Positions 19,001-29,773 of a stretch of DNA of 64,000 bases are shown one piece after another. The position numbers and the translations under genes were made by a program. Position 1 is the first letter of the stretch. Every line of letters begins with the position of its first letter. Origin of the DNA: Lodderomyces elongisporus. Lineage: Eukaryota > Ascomycota > Pichiomycetes > Serinales > Debaryomycetaceae. The stretch covers positions 678,001 to 742,000 of the forward strand of contig NC_083675.1 of the NCBI RefSeq assembly GCF_030384665.1. The letters run 5' to 3'. The notes beneath the pieces were generated by a model. That model ran no database searches, was not told the origin of the DNA, and saw only the letters and a list, made by a program, of their open reading frames with translations.

Positions 19001-22000
19001 CTTCGTGAGACATTCCTGCTTTAAAATGCGCAATTCCTGTATCCGTTTGCCTAGACCACTTGAGGTCCGCTTCAGGTACCAAGACGTGAGAAGCACTAAG
19101 CATACCCAAACCACCCAACTCTTTGGGAGTGTAGAACACTGCTGGCGGAAACCTTGCTGGCATTTTGGAGTTGAGTCCCATCTTGACCCTATTTTGCACT
19201 TTGGTCTCGCACTTGATAAGCAACTCCAAAAGCGCAGGAGTCGCAACTGCAGCTTCTCTAAAATACGTCACGAGCGCAATAAGCGCTGTATTCCATTTGG
19301 CTGCCACTTTTGTAAATGGGCTTGAACCCGAAGACATCAAGATCTGCCTAATCCTATTTCTAAAATGGTCCATCGACTCTTCCGATACCTGCAAATGGGC
19401 TCTAGCGGTTCTTTCATTAGTGCTGAGGTCAATCAAGTCCCAAGTATTTTCTTGAGTTGCTTTGGTTGTGCTAGATTCATGGGCTCTAAAATTGGGTAAG
19501 ATTCTCACTTCAAATCCATTCATTTGGAACAACAAATTTGGATTGTCCTTAGAATAAACAGAAATAAACGTATCCTTCCACGTTATAGTGCTCAACGAAT
19601 GGGGCACACGCAGACATATCTCATTGAACACCGCCTTACCCAAGTTGACATCATGTCTCATTAACCGCATTCGAGAATCCTTTGGCCAGCATCGTTTAGT
19701 GTTATAACCAACGAGGTCATGAAAATACGGCTCCATATCGCGCACAAGTGCAGACGACTCCTCATTGGTGAACTTGAAACATATATGGACTTTGTCCAAA
19801 TTTCTAGTATAGAGTCTAATCGGAGAGCTTATTTCACTCTCCCGACTATGAAACTGTAAAAAGCTGTTTGGATTCTGAACAGGACCAGCCAATTCAGATG
19901 CTCTTTCTGTGCCTAGTATAAGCAAATCCATAACTAATCCATAAAATTGATATAAAAATGACGCAAACTGAATACCTCGAACTACACCTTGTTGGTTGAC
20001 ATAGTTCATGTCCTTGTACCTAATATTGACATTGTTTTTGGATGTCATATAGTCTGCAATATTTGTGTCAACCACTAACCGGAGCAACCTGTTTAATAAC
20101 GTAAGATCAACATTTTCCAAAATCTCTCGCAACGTCAACTCCATCATCACAACGCTTTCTCCATTCGAAGTGCTCCAAACGTCATTCAAGTTGTTAATAC
20201 CGTGGCACCACTTGTATACAGTCAATTGTGGTATCTCGTCGTCCGCTGGTTTAATCCAGTTGGGGAACAAATTCCTCTTATCCGCTTCATACCACAAATA
20301 CTGGTCTAAATATGCATCAGCTATTTTCTCTAAAGGATCTACTTCATACGATGGAATTATTGAGTCATAAAAATCCATCATATCCAATCCCACCTCTTTG
20401 AATATCCTCTGGGTCAAGATCTGTTTCTTGATCCGAGCCAAACATTCATTTGGGTTGTCAAATGCCTGCTCAATCAACGCCAACTCTTCTCGTTGCAGAG
20501 TATTCAACTTTGCATTTGCGTTGAATGTCGACTTCAAATTCTCCAATGCCAAAAGCAAAATCTTGGTGTCATGCTTATAAGAAACAGGCGGAAACGGTAT
20601 GGGACTAAAGTTGCGTCTTTCGAGCCACTCCACCGCCGTCTGGAACACCTTTACGGCTTCATCTGGAGAAATAGCAGGACCTTGTCTTCCAAAATCCTCT
20701 TGCCTATTGTGTTCTCTCTTTACCCATAATCGCGTCATTCTTCCCAAATTCTTCTTCACAACTGTTTTTTCAACATGGGTTCCCTTCTTGATCCGCTCAC
20801 GGTTGTAATGTGTAACAGATATCCAACCCTCTGCTTTGGCTTTGATGTATCGTTCGATTATATTCTTGATTGGCTCCGGTAATCCAGGCACAATCCATGG
20901 AATATTCGCCTTCCAACACCGCCAAGCTTCACTCAAATGTTGCAAAATAGTCTTTGATTTACTCTGCTTCATACCCTCAGGTATGATTTCCAAGATATCA
21001 TGCATAACTTGTGCTCTTAGTTCCAAATCGTAGTAGGAGTCAACCCTTTGTTTTGTAATCGTTTTAGCATAATCATTGTACCGTCTTCCTTCAAACTGCC
21101 TCACAATTAGATTACCCAACCATCTCTCGAGTAGTGGAATCATACCTCGAAGAAAGAAAATCCAAACCTTCCACGAAGGTTGCCAGAACCCACACCCGGG
21201 TCCCTTCCCAATCACTTTATTAAAGCGGTGGTAGATAATGTGTTTGTAGTCTTTGCACTGTCTTATCTGGTGCATCACTTTGTATTTGTATCTATAGATA
21301 CCGGTGAGCTGTCCAATGTGGTTGAAAATGTAATTTAAGCCGTCAGCCAATTGGTAAGCATCGGCGTTACCCAACCGAAACTGGATATGAGCATCTACAA
21401 TCATTTTTATAGCTCTTAAAAGCTCACGAATCAAGTGGAAAGCATTACCAAATCTCGACTTCTTCCTTTCCTTTGTTGTCAAGGTCTTTGTGGGTTTCAA
21501 ATTGAAGTTGTAGTCCAAGTGCAAATAAGTCAAGCCACGTTTGTGGAGTAATAAATTGAGCATTTCAAATCCTTGCTGGCAAACCTGGATCCCTGCCTCG
21601 ACCCAGTCAATGTTTGTTTGTTGGAAATATTTTGTCAGCTTCAATTTTTTGAGCAATGTACTCCGAGATGCACGCTTTGCTTTCTTTTGCTTCAGATGTC
21701 GCAAGTGGTTTAAGACACGGTTCTTCAATAATTTTTGATACGAAATGCGGGTCTTGAGGGGAACCGGTCCCTTATTATATTGCCGCAAATTCAGATTCCA
21801 TCGCTTGGTCAAGGGCACATCTTCGGCTCGTTTAGTACGTCCTGTACGGTAGCAAAATGGATAAGGAGCCGAAACCAACGACAAACCAGCATTTAATGTG
21901 TGTATTTCGGATTTGGAAAAATCACCAAAAGTCTTGGAGAATGGAACAACTGGTGCTTTCACTTCTTCGACTTTAATAGCCTCTGGTTTGTCTCTGATTG

Positions 22001-23534
22001 CAACCGTGCTTTTACTTCTAACTTTTCGCGCTTTAACAGGGTTCAATTGTGAATTGAACCCATAGCCGTTGACACTTGCGCCTTCAAAAGTTTCTCTACC
22101 ATCAACAGAAATTACTTGCTGTTGGAAGGGACTTGTTCTTACCCGTTTGACAAACGAATTGTACACATATGGAAAATCAACCCTCTGCTCAGATTTCACG
22201 GGGTGTCGAACAATTACACTATCAAGTGAATTGAGGTCAGAATAATCATCATCCATACTTTGGATCTGCTTCTTGTATAATGCTTCAAATTTAGGACCAT
22301 CACGTACAGCAACATTGAGACTCTTTGCCGTTATTAGCTCATTAACATCATAGTTATCACTAGACCCCAACAAAAGTGGCCGAGAGAGTTGAAATAACCG
22401 GCTCATTGTCGAACTATCCAACCGCCACTTCCGATAGGAGCTTCCACTCACAATCTCATTTTCCTCAATCAACGGTTTCTCATCGTAAATCCAATCTCCA
22501 ACAAATTGATCTGCTTCTAACTCGGTTGACTGTATAGCATCTGGCAAGTCAGCATCATCAAAGTTTTCGATCCAACTCAAAAATTTTTCTTCGTCATCGA
22601 GAGGTGGAAATTGCATACGCTTGAAATGCTTTCGATCTCTCTTCTCTTTCCGCATGAGTTCCCATACTGTAGCCCATTGTGCAATATACACTGGCTCAAT
22701 GACCCTTGGTGACTGATCAACAAAGGTTATAGCACCCGTCCGATGGTACAAAACCTTGACCTCTTTGGACAGTTCCCAGGGATGAGGTATATTCTCCAAA
22801 AGCTTAAAAAGAGCATGAGGTAAGTATTTTAATGAACCCAAGTGCGAGCGTTTATCTGAAGTGACTTTCAGCAGTGTCATATCTGCATGGTCCGAAATAA
22901 TCTTTCGTAAATGCTGTGGAGGCATCTCCATAGGCCTAGTGAACCCATTTTGGTTGCTGGCTTGCATGTTTGAGTTTTGGAAACGTCGTTTTTGCACATT
23001 GTTCCATTTGCGCCTTCTACTCTGTAGCTCATTTTCAGATACTTTCGTTTTTACCACTTTTGAGCTTGCAACACCAACTGCTTTCGTGGAAAGCACATGA
23101 TTATGGTTGCCGTTATTGCTGCTATTCAAAAGAGGACTATATTTTTCTCGACGTTGAGCTGCGACTGCAGAAGGTGGCGGAGGTGGCGGCGGTATTGGTG
23201 TGTTCGATGGTTTATACTTGTGAGATGGTAAAGATGATGATGATGATGATGATGATGTCTGAAGGTGAACAGAACCAGACGGCAGCGGATGATGCTTGGA
23301 TGATGTTGATGTCGACCCTGTATTTCGAGCAATAGTAGGCGGTGGGGATGGCCCTGCAGAATCTTCTGCGTTGGGACCCGTCAGTCGCTTTTTTGCTGGA
23401 GGCTGACCCAAAGAAGGTGGCACCGGTGCTGAAACCAGTGGCCGTGAAGGTGGTGGTGGCGGTGGAGGTGGTTTGGGCCTTGGGTGAGGAGGAGGAGGAG
23501 GAGGAGCAGGTCGTGACGAATTCTTGCGACTCAT
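16068..23534 (-). CDS. PRP8: spliceosome core protein Prp8 (U5 snRNP)
   Basis: Prp8 is the scaffold of the spliceosome's catalytic centre. It contacts the 5' splice site, branch point and 3' splice site and holds U5 and U6 RNAs. The 2488-residue product begins with a proline-rich low-complexity tail (about 9-125) that is not conserved. From about 205 it follows the universal Prp8 sequence: [24 protein letters not shown], then the N-terminal domain, the reverse-transcriptase-like core with YNFN and [28 protein letters not shown], and the RNase H-like domain with [20 protein letters not shown]. The C-terminal Jab1/MPN domain ends in HRPVHF. It is somewhat longer than the yeast and human proteins, mainly from the N-tail. 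Two adjacent CTG codons (221, 222) replace polar residues of the human protein. Confidence 0.99.
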   Translation of the reverse strand: MSRKNSSRPAPPPPPPHPRPKPPPPPPPPSRPLVSAPVPPSLGQPPAKKRLTGPNAEDSAGPSPPPTIARNTGSTSTSSKHHPLPSGSVHLQTSSSSSSSSLPSHKYKPSNTPIPPPPPPPSAVAAQRREKYSPLLNSSNNGNHNHVLSTKAVGVASSKVVKTKVSENELQSRRRKWNNVQKRRFQNSNMQASNQNGFTRPMEMPPQHLRKIISDHADMTLLKVTSDKRSHLGSLKYLPHALFKLLENIPHPWELSKEVKVLYHRTGAITFVDQSPRVIEPVYIAQWATVWELMRKEKRDRKHFKRMQFPPLDDEEKFLSWIENFDDADLPDAIQSTELEADQFVGDWIYDEKPLIEENEIVSGSSYRKWRLDSSTMSRLFQLSRPLLLGSSDNYDVNELITAKSLNVAVRDGPKFEALYKKQIQSMDDDYSDLNSLDSVIVRHPVKSEQRVDFPYVYNSFVKRVRTSPFQQQVISVDGRETFEGASVNGYGFNSQLNPVKARKVRSKSTVAIRDKPEAIKVEEVKAPVVPFSKTFGDFSKSEIHTLNAGLSLVSAPYPFCYRTGRTKRAEDVPLTKRWNLNLRQYNKGPVPLKTRISYQKLLKNRVLNHLRHLKQKKAKRASRSTLLKKLKLTKYFQQTNIDWVEAGIQVCQQGFEMLNLLLHKRGLTYLHLDYNFNLKPTKTLTTKERKKSRFGNAFHLIRELLRAIKMIVDAHIQFRLGNADAYQLADGLNYIFNHIGQLTGIYRYKYKVMHQIRQCKDYKHIIYHRFNKVIGKGPGCGFWQPSWKVWIFFLRGMIPLLERWLGNLIVRQFEGRRYNDYAKTITKQRVDSYYDLELRAQVMHDILEIIPEGMKQSKSKTILQHLSEAWRCWKANIPWIVPGLPEPIKNIIERYIKAKAEGWISVTHYNRERIKKGTHVEKTVVKKNLGRMTRLWVKREHNRQEDFGRQGPAISPDEAVKVFQTAVEWLERRNFSPIPFPPVSYKHDTKILLLALENLKSTFNANAKLNTLQREELALIEQAFDNPNECLARIKKQILTQRIFKEVGLDMMDFYDSIIPSYEVDPLEKIADAYLDQYLWYEADKRNLFPNWIKPADDEIPQLTVYKWCHGINNLNDVWSTSNGESVVMMELTLREILENVDLTLLNRLLRLVVDTNIADYMTSKNNVNIRYKDMNYVNQQGVVRGIQFASFLYQFYGLVMDLLILGTERASELAGPVQNPNSFLQFHSRESEISSPIRLYTRNLDKVHICFKFTNEESSALVRDMEPYFHDLVGYNTKRCWPKDSRMRLMRHDVNLGKAVFNEICLRVPHSLSTITWKDTFISVYSKDNPNLLFQMNGFEVRILPNFRAHESSTTKATQENTWDLIDLSTNERTARAHLQVSEESMDHFRNRIRQILMSSGSSPFTKVAAKWNTALIALVTYFREAAVATPALLELLIKCETKVQNRVKMGLNSKMPARFPPAVFYTPKELGGLGMLSASHVLVPEADLKWSRQTDTGIAHFKAGMSHEEEKMIPTIFRYIPTWENEFLDSRRVWAEYAIKREEALSQNRRLTFEDMEENWDRGIPRISTLFQKDRHTLAYDKGHRVRKKLRHYTNGRFNPFWWTNGSHDGKLWNLNAYRADVIQALGGVETILEHTLFKGTGFDSWEGLFWEKSSGFEDSLKFKKLTNAQRSGLSQIPNRRFTLWWSPTINRANVYVGFLVQLDLTGIFLHGKIPTLKISLIQLFRAHLWQKIHESVVQDLCQVFDKEQEVLLIELVEKQAIHPRKSYRMSSSTADIVFTSTYKWNVSKPSSLNDKDDTTVLSTRKFWIDVQLRYGDYDSHDISRYARSKYLDYTTDGTSSYPSPTGIIIAIDLAYNMYDAYGNWFPGLKILVKNAMREIMKANPALYVLRERIRKGLQLYHAQPTEAFLNSNNYAELFNNDTQLFVDDTNVYRVTVHKTLEGNLATKPINGCVFILNPKTGQLFLRVIHTSVWAGQKRLSQLAKWKAAEEVTALLKSLPREEQPKQLVVARKGMMDPLEVHMLDFPNISIRRSELHLPFAAVLKIEKLSDVVLRANEPQMFLFNFYDDWLKSISPYTAFSRTILILRALTIDATNATDILWAPNDEYRELHIWPTLSDAQWVDRESRLRDLILEDYASKYDIDVKTLTQSEIRDLILGQDIRAASFRRQQIANMENSSGQDEVLKNLTAVKSTTTNIHGENIVTVTTTNYEQTTFSSKNEWRNRALASNALASHAPAITVLSNEFSDDDAFTYIVPKNVLQLLVQISDLRIQVGAYLYGKSPADHPDIKEIKCIALVPQLGSSNSIKLSQRKPEAEGYLQEQNLELLGWIHTLSERLDYMSPNDITLLARISEVYDPHYICMTASFSPGSIHVVGYEMTPEGFAWGKSNSDMISEKPAGFSEEFSKKSQLLISDKIVGTYMVPEDEIWNYFFMGSLFNETHSYAMKVDKPLSFYDALHRPVHFTTFSRLDATKEEEANQEDQFA

Positions 23535-24065
23535 TTACTTCTATTTCAATTTACACAATGATACAATAAACAGTCAAACTCTTAAAGAATTGAGAGTATG
23601 TAGTTACTGTTATTGCCGTAGTAATAGCCGTATTAACAGTGATAATGGTGGTACGTGAACTAGTGTTTTATGTTTAACCGCTATTTTGTTTATCTTTAGA
23701 GTTTTCGAGATACAGAAAGATGATGAAGATGAAGATGAAGATGAAGACGCTGCTGCAGAATTCCTGACGCTACCTTTTCCATTTTCCATTTTCCATTTCC
23801 ACTTTCCACTTTCTACTGCCACTTCTCGCGCCGCACACACACACACACACATTCGCATACCTCTCATACAACCATAGTGTCACACTCACATTGGATCAGT
23901 CTAAAATCTTATGGTGGACCTCCCTCCCTCCCTTACTTTTTACTTTTTTTTTTTGCTTTCTTTCCCTTCCCCCCTACCCCCCCTTCCGTATCTTTTAATG
24001 GTAAATCACTACTCACAAAAATAAATACATGGGTTTCAACCAGAAGGTATATATTGTAAAGAGCT
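23535..24065. promoter_or_regulatory. divergent promoter region PRP8 / membrane RING gene
   Basis: This 531 bp divergent spacer holds a GATGAA repeat (about 23718-23747), a TTCCATTTTCCA repeat (about 23778-23810), a CA run at about 23833-23850 and C/T homopolymers at 23940-23985. No specific factor site is recognised. Confidence 0.5.
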
Positions 24066-26576
24066 ATGAATCGCAACCTGACTAGTTTCCAAGGAGGTCG
24101 CTCACAACAGAAGTTGGATGCGGATAATGAGGCCTCAACATTTCTCAACTTGATTACGGCCACTATTGAAGCTATTTGGGAGCAAAGTGAGCAGTCGGAG
24201 TTGAACAGAGTTGCATGGAACAGAGTTGGTGCAGTCAGCAAGTACTGCTGCTCAATTTATGGGCTTTCGTGTTTGGTAATGGCGTTGGTCTTGAACAGGA
24301 CATTAGTCATGGCCTCAACGAATAGCATACACAACCAGCAGTTGGCCATTAATCAAAGACGCCAACGCATGCCCAACAATAGGTTAGTTGCTTTATACAA
24401 ACCTGCAGCTTTTTTGAAAAATGCTTTCATAGTATCCATGAGAATAGGTGTTGTTGCAATATTGGCATGCCAGCTTTACAACATATTAATCGTCTTGAAA
24501 TTGAATGAGCATCTTGGGCTCGCGCAAGGTTCAAACATCCCGTGGCTTTACAAATTGATCCCTGAAAAGTGGTTTGAAACTGGAGTCCTAGCTTTTGAAA
24601 GCAGCAAATACTTGCACACACCTTCTAAACAGGTAATGATCGGCCCCACCAGCGATATGTACTGGCCAATCTTCAAGGCTTTCTGTTTGCTGTCATTTAT
24701 CGAGACATTCATCTCATCAGTCCAAGGAACCAAGGCATGTTCAGAAAGCGGGATTACAATATTCGAGCACTCTTTGGCGTTTCAAGAATTTAGCAGCAAT
24801 GCAGCATTCTTTTTCAGCAATTCCTACCATTACAAAAGACCTACAGAGGAAGTGTTACTAACGTCAATGTTTCTGATCTTGAACCACATCAATATTCATG
24901 TTGGTGCTATAATCAATAAAAACCGGTACAGGTTGATTCCACTGACTGTTTTTGGACTAGCTTACTTGAGTTACTTTCTATATTCGGCCTCCTGTGGAAG
25001 CATATTTAGCTTTCCTTCTATCCTAGTTCTCACAATTACGCCTCAGATTTTGATCTGCATGATTATAAGCACAAGTGCACTTATTTTTCTTGCAGCGATT
25101 GTGGTGAATGGCTTTCAGTTTCGCGGCTTAAACTATGCCAGTTTCTTTACTTCGGAGCTACAGAGCATCAATGAGGTGGGTAATGTTGAAGATACTGCGT
25201 TTGACATACCGTCAGAGTCGGCATTGTCTCAGCTCAACATCAATTGGAACGATGATTTCTATTCGGCATTATTGAGTGTGGGTGTATTGGCGATTACTCT
25301 GGCAGGAAAATCGAGCTATATTACAGAATTGAGTCTAGTGACTATAGATGCAGAAACATGGGTCGAACGGAGCTTAGTACTGCAAATGAGTAAAAGAAAT
25401 ATTCTGGGACAAGGACAAGGACAAGGACAAGGACAAGGAGAAGGACAAAAAAATGAGGGCGCTGGGGCAGAGAAAGTAGAAGAGATTGGGTATCAGAAGT
25501 TTTTGAGCGAACCATACAGTACATGGCTCAATAGTGGACCCGAAGGAGCGGACACTGCAGCAGCAGCGGCAGCGGCAGCAGCTTTCTCCTCTCAAAAAAG
25601 TATTTTTAAAGCAAGATGGTCTGCATTTTGTGAACTCGCAAACAATTTCTACCAGTTGATATACGGACTCGTAGTTGAGAAAATGGTAAAGAATACCATA
25701 AAAAGACTTTTTTCAAATAGAAGGCAACGTGCTCGTCATAATCGTGATGGGTTAGGTAGACGCGCAGATGGAAATTCGTCTGGTATCGGGCAAACTTCAT
25801 CGACCCCTGTTCCCTCATTCCTTAAAAAGTATATAAGGATTAAGCCAGACCCAAGCATTGGAGAATTGAAGCAATCAGGTATTAGTTTGGACAGTATGCC
25901 TGTCCAGATTGTGGAGCAAAACTATGCTTCTATTCTTTCAGGAGCTGATCTTGATGAATGGGACAATTCAGAAGACTATGTTTATTACGAAAACGAATAC
26001 CTGGAGGCCGAGGAAGAGGAGGAAAGAGAGAGCGATATTGAAGCTTATTTGGGCGATACAAATCTAAAGAATTTACGTGGTAATCATCAAACATCGAATC
26101 TAATAAGGAACGATCTGCCCGCGTTGTTGGAGCTTTTTGATCGAGAAGGTGTTTCGGAAATTTTCAGTCAAGAGTTTGATTTGCAAATGATTCGGGACCA
26201 TTACAACTACAAAGGCAGATTGACACGATCAAAGTATGGCCAACTTTATAGGAAGAGAAACCATGGCGGAGATAATAACCAAGATAACGATGAAACTGAA
26301 ATGTCTAACAAACACGAAGCGTTTAAACTTTTTGACTTGATTGTTTCGAAAAGAAGTAAAAGTGATTCATCTAATGAGAAGGATGGAGCTCAGCATACGA
26401 CGAGATCCTTGGAATGTGTTATATGTCAGACCAACATGAGAGAAATCATTACATGGCCATGCAAATGCTTTGCAATTTGCGAGCCGTGCAGACTAAGTCT
26501 AGTCAGTAAGGGAATAGAGGGTTGTGTATGTTGCAGAAGCGAAGTCCGTGGTGTTTCAAAAGTGTATATCCCATGA
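24066..26576 (+). CDS. multi-spanning membrane RING protein, Asi1/Asi3-like
   Basis: The 836-residue product has several hydrophobic segments in its first 400 residues (for example around 55-80, 120-145, 205-225, 295-330 and 330-360). The region 450-780 is soluble and acidic. A C-terminal RING-type zinc motif runs from about 784 to 824: CVIC, then PCKCFAIC..C, then CVCC. The order, with the RING at the extreme C-terminus and a hydrophobic closing KVYIP, matches the Asi1/Asi3 proteins. These form an inner-nuclear-membrane ubiquitin ligase that removes stray membrane proteins and latent Stp transcription factors in yeast. Coding repeats include Gly-Gln pairs (25408-25445) and a run of alanines (25556-25585). 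I cannot decide between Asi1 and Asi3; another membrane-anchored RING ligase is the alternative. Confidence 0.65.
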   Translation: MNRNLTSFQGGRSQQKLDADNEASTFLNLITATIEAIWEQSEQSELNRVAWNRVGAVSKYCCSIYGLSCLVMALVLNRTLVMASTNSIHNQQLAINQRRQRMPNNRLVALYKPAAFLKNAFIVSMRIGVVAILACQLYNILIVLKLNEHLGLAQGSNIPWLYKLIPEKWFETGVLAFESSKYLHTPSKQVMIGPTSDMYWPIFKAFCLLSFIETFISSVQGTKACSESGITIFEHSLAFQEFSSNAAFFFSNSYHYKRPTEEVLLTSMFLILNHINIHVGAIINKNRYRLIPLTVFGLAYLSYFLYSASCGSIFSFPSILVLTITPQILICMIISTSALIFLAAIVVNGFQFRGLNYASFFTSELQSINEVGNVEDTAFDIPSESALSQLNINWNDDFYSALLSVGVLAITLAGKSSYITELSLVTIDAETWVERSLVLQMSKRNILGQGQGQGQGQGEGQKNEGAGAEKVEEIGYQKFLSEPYSTWLNSGPEGADTAAAAAAAAAFSSQKSIFKARWSAFCELANNFYQLIYGLVVEKMVKNTIKRLFSNRRQRARHNRDGLGRRADGNSSGIGQTSSTPVPSFLKKYIRIKPDPSIGELKQSGISLDSMPVQIVEQNYASILSGADLDEWDNSEDYVYYENEYLEAEEEEERESDIEAYLGDTNLKNLRGNHQTSNLIRNDLPALLELFDREGVSEIFSQEFDLQMIRDHYNYKGRLTRSKYGQLYRKRNHGGDNNQDNDETEMSNKHEAFKLFDLIVSKRSKSDSSNEKDGAQHTTRSLECVICQTNMREIITWPCKCFAICEPCRLSLVSKGIEGCVCCRSEVRGVSKVYIP

Positions 26577-27426
26577 AAGCAAAAAAAATAAATAAAATAA
26601 TAAAAAAAAAAGAACAAAGAAGGAAAGAAAGAAAGAAGAAAGGTCAAAATCAAGGGCGGAAAAAAGACAAATTACCATTTTTAAAACTGGAGAGTTTATA
26701 GAATAGCATTATTTATCTACAATTTCTCTTGCCTTTTCTTCATTTCTTCATTTCTTCTTTACTTTTTTTTTTTCTTCTTTTCTTCTTTCTTCTCTTTGTT
26801 TCTGTCTGTACCAACTTGCCCAATCCATTTGTCCCTCGATCTTTATATCGATATGTCGTCCAAGTATGCAGGGCTCTTGATCTCTCCTTTATATCCGTCG
26901 GCGCTGACACGAATTTATTTCTCCTTCCCTTTTAAATCTGTTTTCTCGCGCACACGACCTTGACCTTTTTTTTTTTTCTCTCCTTCTTTCTCTCATTTCT
27001 CTCATTCCTCTAACCAAAAATAAAAATTAAAAATAAAAAATAAAAATAAAAAAAATTAGAATTAAAAAAAAATAGAAACATAGGAGAAAAATTCCTCAAG
27101 ACCGTGTAATAATAAAAAAAAAAACAGATTAAAATAGTTTTGTCTTTTACAACCAGTGTTGGGGATAGAATATAAAAAAAAGAAATATACATAACTACAG
27201 AGCACTAGCCGTCATCAAAGTTTTTCTCCCCCTCTCTCCCCGTACCTTTTCATATATTTGCATACATACATCCATAGACTTTTTGTTGTTCAGTTTTTTA
27301 TTCTGTTTGCAAAAAGATTAGTTCTGTTGTCTTGGTTTGTCTTGGTGTTGTTTTGTTTATTTTGATTATTCTTATATTTCCCAAGGTCATAAAAATAGAG
27401 AAACAACGACTTTGTTCAAATCAGCA
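26577..27426. other. spacer RING gene to LCB1
   Basis: This 850 bp spacer holds alternating T-rich and A-rich homopolymer tracts. An in-frame ATG at 27337 precedes the likely LCB1 start at 27427 and would add 30 residues unlike the family. Nothing else is recognised. Confidence 0.6.
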
Positions 27427-29271
27427 ATGTCCTCGGTATCGCTACTAACTACAGTCACTACAACGACCACCACCACGACAACAACAACCACGATTGTTTC
27501 AAATGCGCTTTCGTCTGCCTCTCCTCCTCCGCTATCACAATCATGGGAGATTCTAAAGACCAGTCTCGCACAAAACGTACTCTACTGTTTGAATCTGCTT
27601 GACCTGTTCCCCGGAGGTCAAATCATCCTTCGATACATCAAATCCTCGTATCAAAATGACCCCATCCGTTCGTTGTTTGAGTATGGGCTATTTATATTTG
27701 CATTGACATACTTTTTCACTTCCAAAAAAAAAGAAAACAAGTCGGAGTTGGTGAAGTTCTCTCGATCAGAGATTGACGAGCTATGCAATGAGTGGAATCC
27801 AGAGCCATTAGTGGAAGAACTCACTGAGTTGGAGGCTTGGCAACTTCGAACAATTCCAGAAGTTATTGGTCAAAATGGCGCTCATATCAAAGTTGCCGCT
27901 GCAGAAGCTCCTACTGCTATTACCACCGAGTCTCTTGCTCAATCCCAGGGCTCGAAAGAGTTGCAGACTGTGGTTAATCTTGCGTCATCGGACTTTTTGA
28001 ATCTCAACGAGGATCAAACAATTAAAGAAGCAGCTAAAGCTGAGATAAGCTATGCTGGTGTTGGGGCTTGTGGACCTCCAAACTTTTATGGAACCCAGGA
28101 TGTCCACGTTAGACTCGAAGAGGATTTGGCAAGGTATTTGAAGACAGAACAAGCCATCATCTATGGACAAGACTTTGTCACTGCTGGCTCTGTGATTCCA
28201 GCATTTTTAAAAAGAGGTGACTTGTGTGTCGTTGATAGAAATGTGACATTGGCTTTGCAGAAGGCGCTTATTGTTAGTCGTGCTGATATTGAATGGTATG
28301 ACCACAACGACATGGAGCACTTAGAACAGATCTTGACCCAGTTACAGCCAGTTCTTGCGAAGCAAAAACCGATTAGAAGAAGATTTATAGTCACTGAAGG
28401 TCTTTTTGCTAACACGGGAGATATTGCTAATTTACCCAGGATTGTGGAGTTGAAGAACAAATTCAAGTACCGACTATTCTTGGATGAGACTTTATCCATT
28501 GGAGTTTTGGGAAACACAGGAAGAGGCTTAACCGAACATTACGGCATTTCTAGGGATGAAGTTTCCATCACCATTGGATCCATGGCAAACTCGCTTGCCT
28601 CTTCCGGTGGATTCTGTGTTGGAACAGAGCCAATGATCCACCATCAAAGAATCTCATCTAATGCGTACGTCTTCAGTGCATCTTTACCTCCTTACTCGGC
28701 AAAAGTGGCATCACAAGCCATTAAAGAGATCAACGGTAATATCGATTCAAGCACTGGTAAATCTGCGATTATGATGGATCTTCATCAACTCACTGGGTTG
28801 GTTTATGACTCATTGCAGGTGAGGTTGGAAGAAGTCCCCATGTCGATTGTCTCATGTCCACAATCACCAATGATACATATCGCATTCACAGATGCCTATC
28901 GTGAGCAACTCAATTTGCCACTCTTGTACGGAAACTCAAACTTTGTTACTACCGGCAAGCCATCAAAGTTTTTGAACACATTTGATGAGTATATGAATCT
29001 TGAATCATTCTTGTTGCAAAAAATTATTGATAAAGTTCAGCAAGAGGCCAACATCTTAATCACTAGATCAAAGGTAATGTTAGAGCATGAAAACTTGCCA
29101 GTGATACCACCACATTTACTCATTAATGTCAAGAGAGGTGTGTCACAAGAAGAACTTGACCTGTTGGTTTCGGTCCTTCCAAAGGTTATAAAAGATGTCG
29201 TGAAAGATATCAATAGCGAGGCAGACTTGCTCCTGCTTACAATTGGTGTCGTAGACTACGGGTTGAACTAG
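27427..29271 (+). CDS. LCB1: serine palmitoyltransferase subunit 1
   Basis: Lcb1 pairs with Lcb2 in the ER to condense serine with palmitoyl-CoA, the first step of sphingolipid synthesis. I chose the ATG at 27427 (614 residues) because the in-frame one at 27337 adds leader-like sequence. A threonine run occupies about residues 8-22. A membrane segment follows at about 83-98 (LFEYGLFIFALTYFF). The aminotransferase-like fold shows NLASSDFLNL, GVGACGPPNFYGTQDVHVRLE, AIIYGQDF, LFLDETLSIGVLGNTGRGLTEHYG and the SSGGFCVG block. As in other Lcb1 proteins, the PLP-binding lysine of Lcb2 is absent, so this is the non-catalytic partner. GVGACGPP contains the cysteine at the position linked to neuropathy in human SPTLC1. 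Confidence 0.95.
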   Translation: MSSVSLLTTVTTTTTTTTTTTTIVSNALSSASPPPLSQSWEILKTSLAQNVLYCLNLLDLFPGGQIILRYIKSSYQNDPIRSLFEYGLFIFALTYFFTSKKKENKSELVKFSRSEIDELCNEWNPEPLVEELTELEAWQLRTIPEVIGQNGAHIKVAAAEAPTAITTESLAQSQGSKELQTVVNLASSDFLNLNEDQTIKEAAKAEISYAGVGACGPPNFYGTQDVHVRLEEDLARYLKTEQAIIYGQDFVTAGSVIPAFLKRGDLCVVDRNVTLALQKALIVSRADIEWYDHNDMEHLEQILTQLQPVLAKQKPIRRRFIVTEGLFANTGDIANLPRIVELKNKFKYRLFLDETLSIGVLGNTGRGLTEHYGISRDEVSITIGSMANSLASSGGFCVGTEPMIHHQRISSNAYVFSASLPPYSAKVASQAIKEINGNIDSSTGKSAIMMDLHQLTGLVYDSLQVRLEEVPMSIVSCPQSPMIHIAFTDAYREQLNLPLLYGNSNFVTTGKPSKFLNTFDEYMNLESFLLQKIIDKVQQEANILITRSKVMLEHENLPVIPPHLLINVKRGVSQEELDLLVSVLPKVIKDVVKDINSEADLLLLTIGVVDYGLN

Positions 29272-29773
29272 TTGAACCTATTCGAGAGTAGGGTTTGGGA
29301 ATGGGCGTGAGAGCGAAAGCGGAAACGAGGTGAAAGAAAGAAAGAAAGAAAGAAAGAATAAAAAGAAAGAATAAAATAATAAAAATGGGAGTAAACGGCC
29401 AAGCAAAGGGCATTTTCAATTACCCTTTACAATTCTTTCTTCTTTTTTTTTCTTTTCTTCTTTTCTTTTCTTTTCTTTGTTTGTTCTTTTTCTTTTCTTT
29501 TTTTTTCTTACTTTGCTCTTATTTTTTGGACAGAGAGTAACTGCAGCATACATATAGACACCTAACTAATTTAAAATAATAATAGATAATTGATAATCCA
29601 ATTCTGCATTTGTATTCAGTATAAACTCCTGTCACATTATATAATTTGCTATTAGCAAGCATAAGGAAGTTTTTAAGAAATATAATAATTTTCTTCTCCC
29701 GTGTCTTCTCTCTTTTTTCTTTCTTTCCTTCTTTATTTATTTCTTTCTTCTCACCCCACCTTCTTCGCCACCA
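29272..29773. other. convergent 3' spacer LCB1 / CDC23
   Basis: This 502 bp spacer contains a GAAA tetranucleotide run (about 29333-29360) followed by long TTTTC tracts (29430-29510). No gene is seen. Confidence 0.6.

Noticed and set aside
27337..27426. Upstream in-frame ATG of LCB1
   Set aside because: The extra 30 residues do not resemble Lcb1 and come from T-rich leader DNA; the start at 27427 was preferred.
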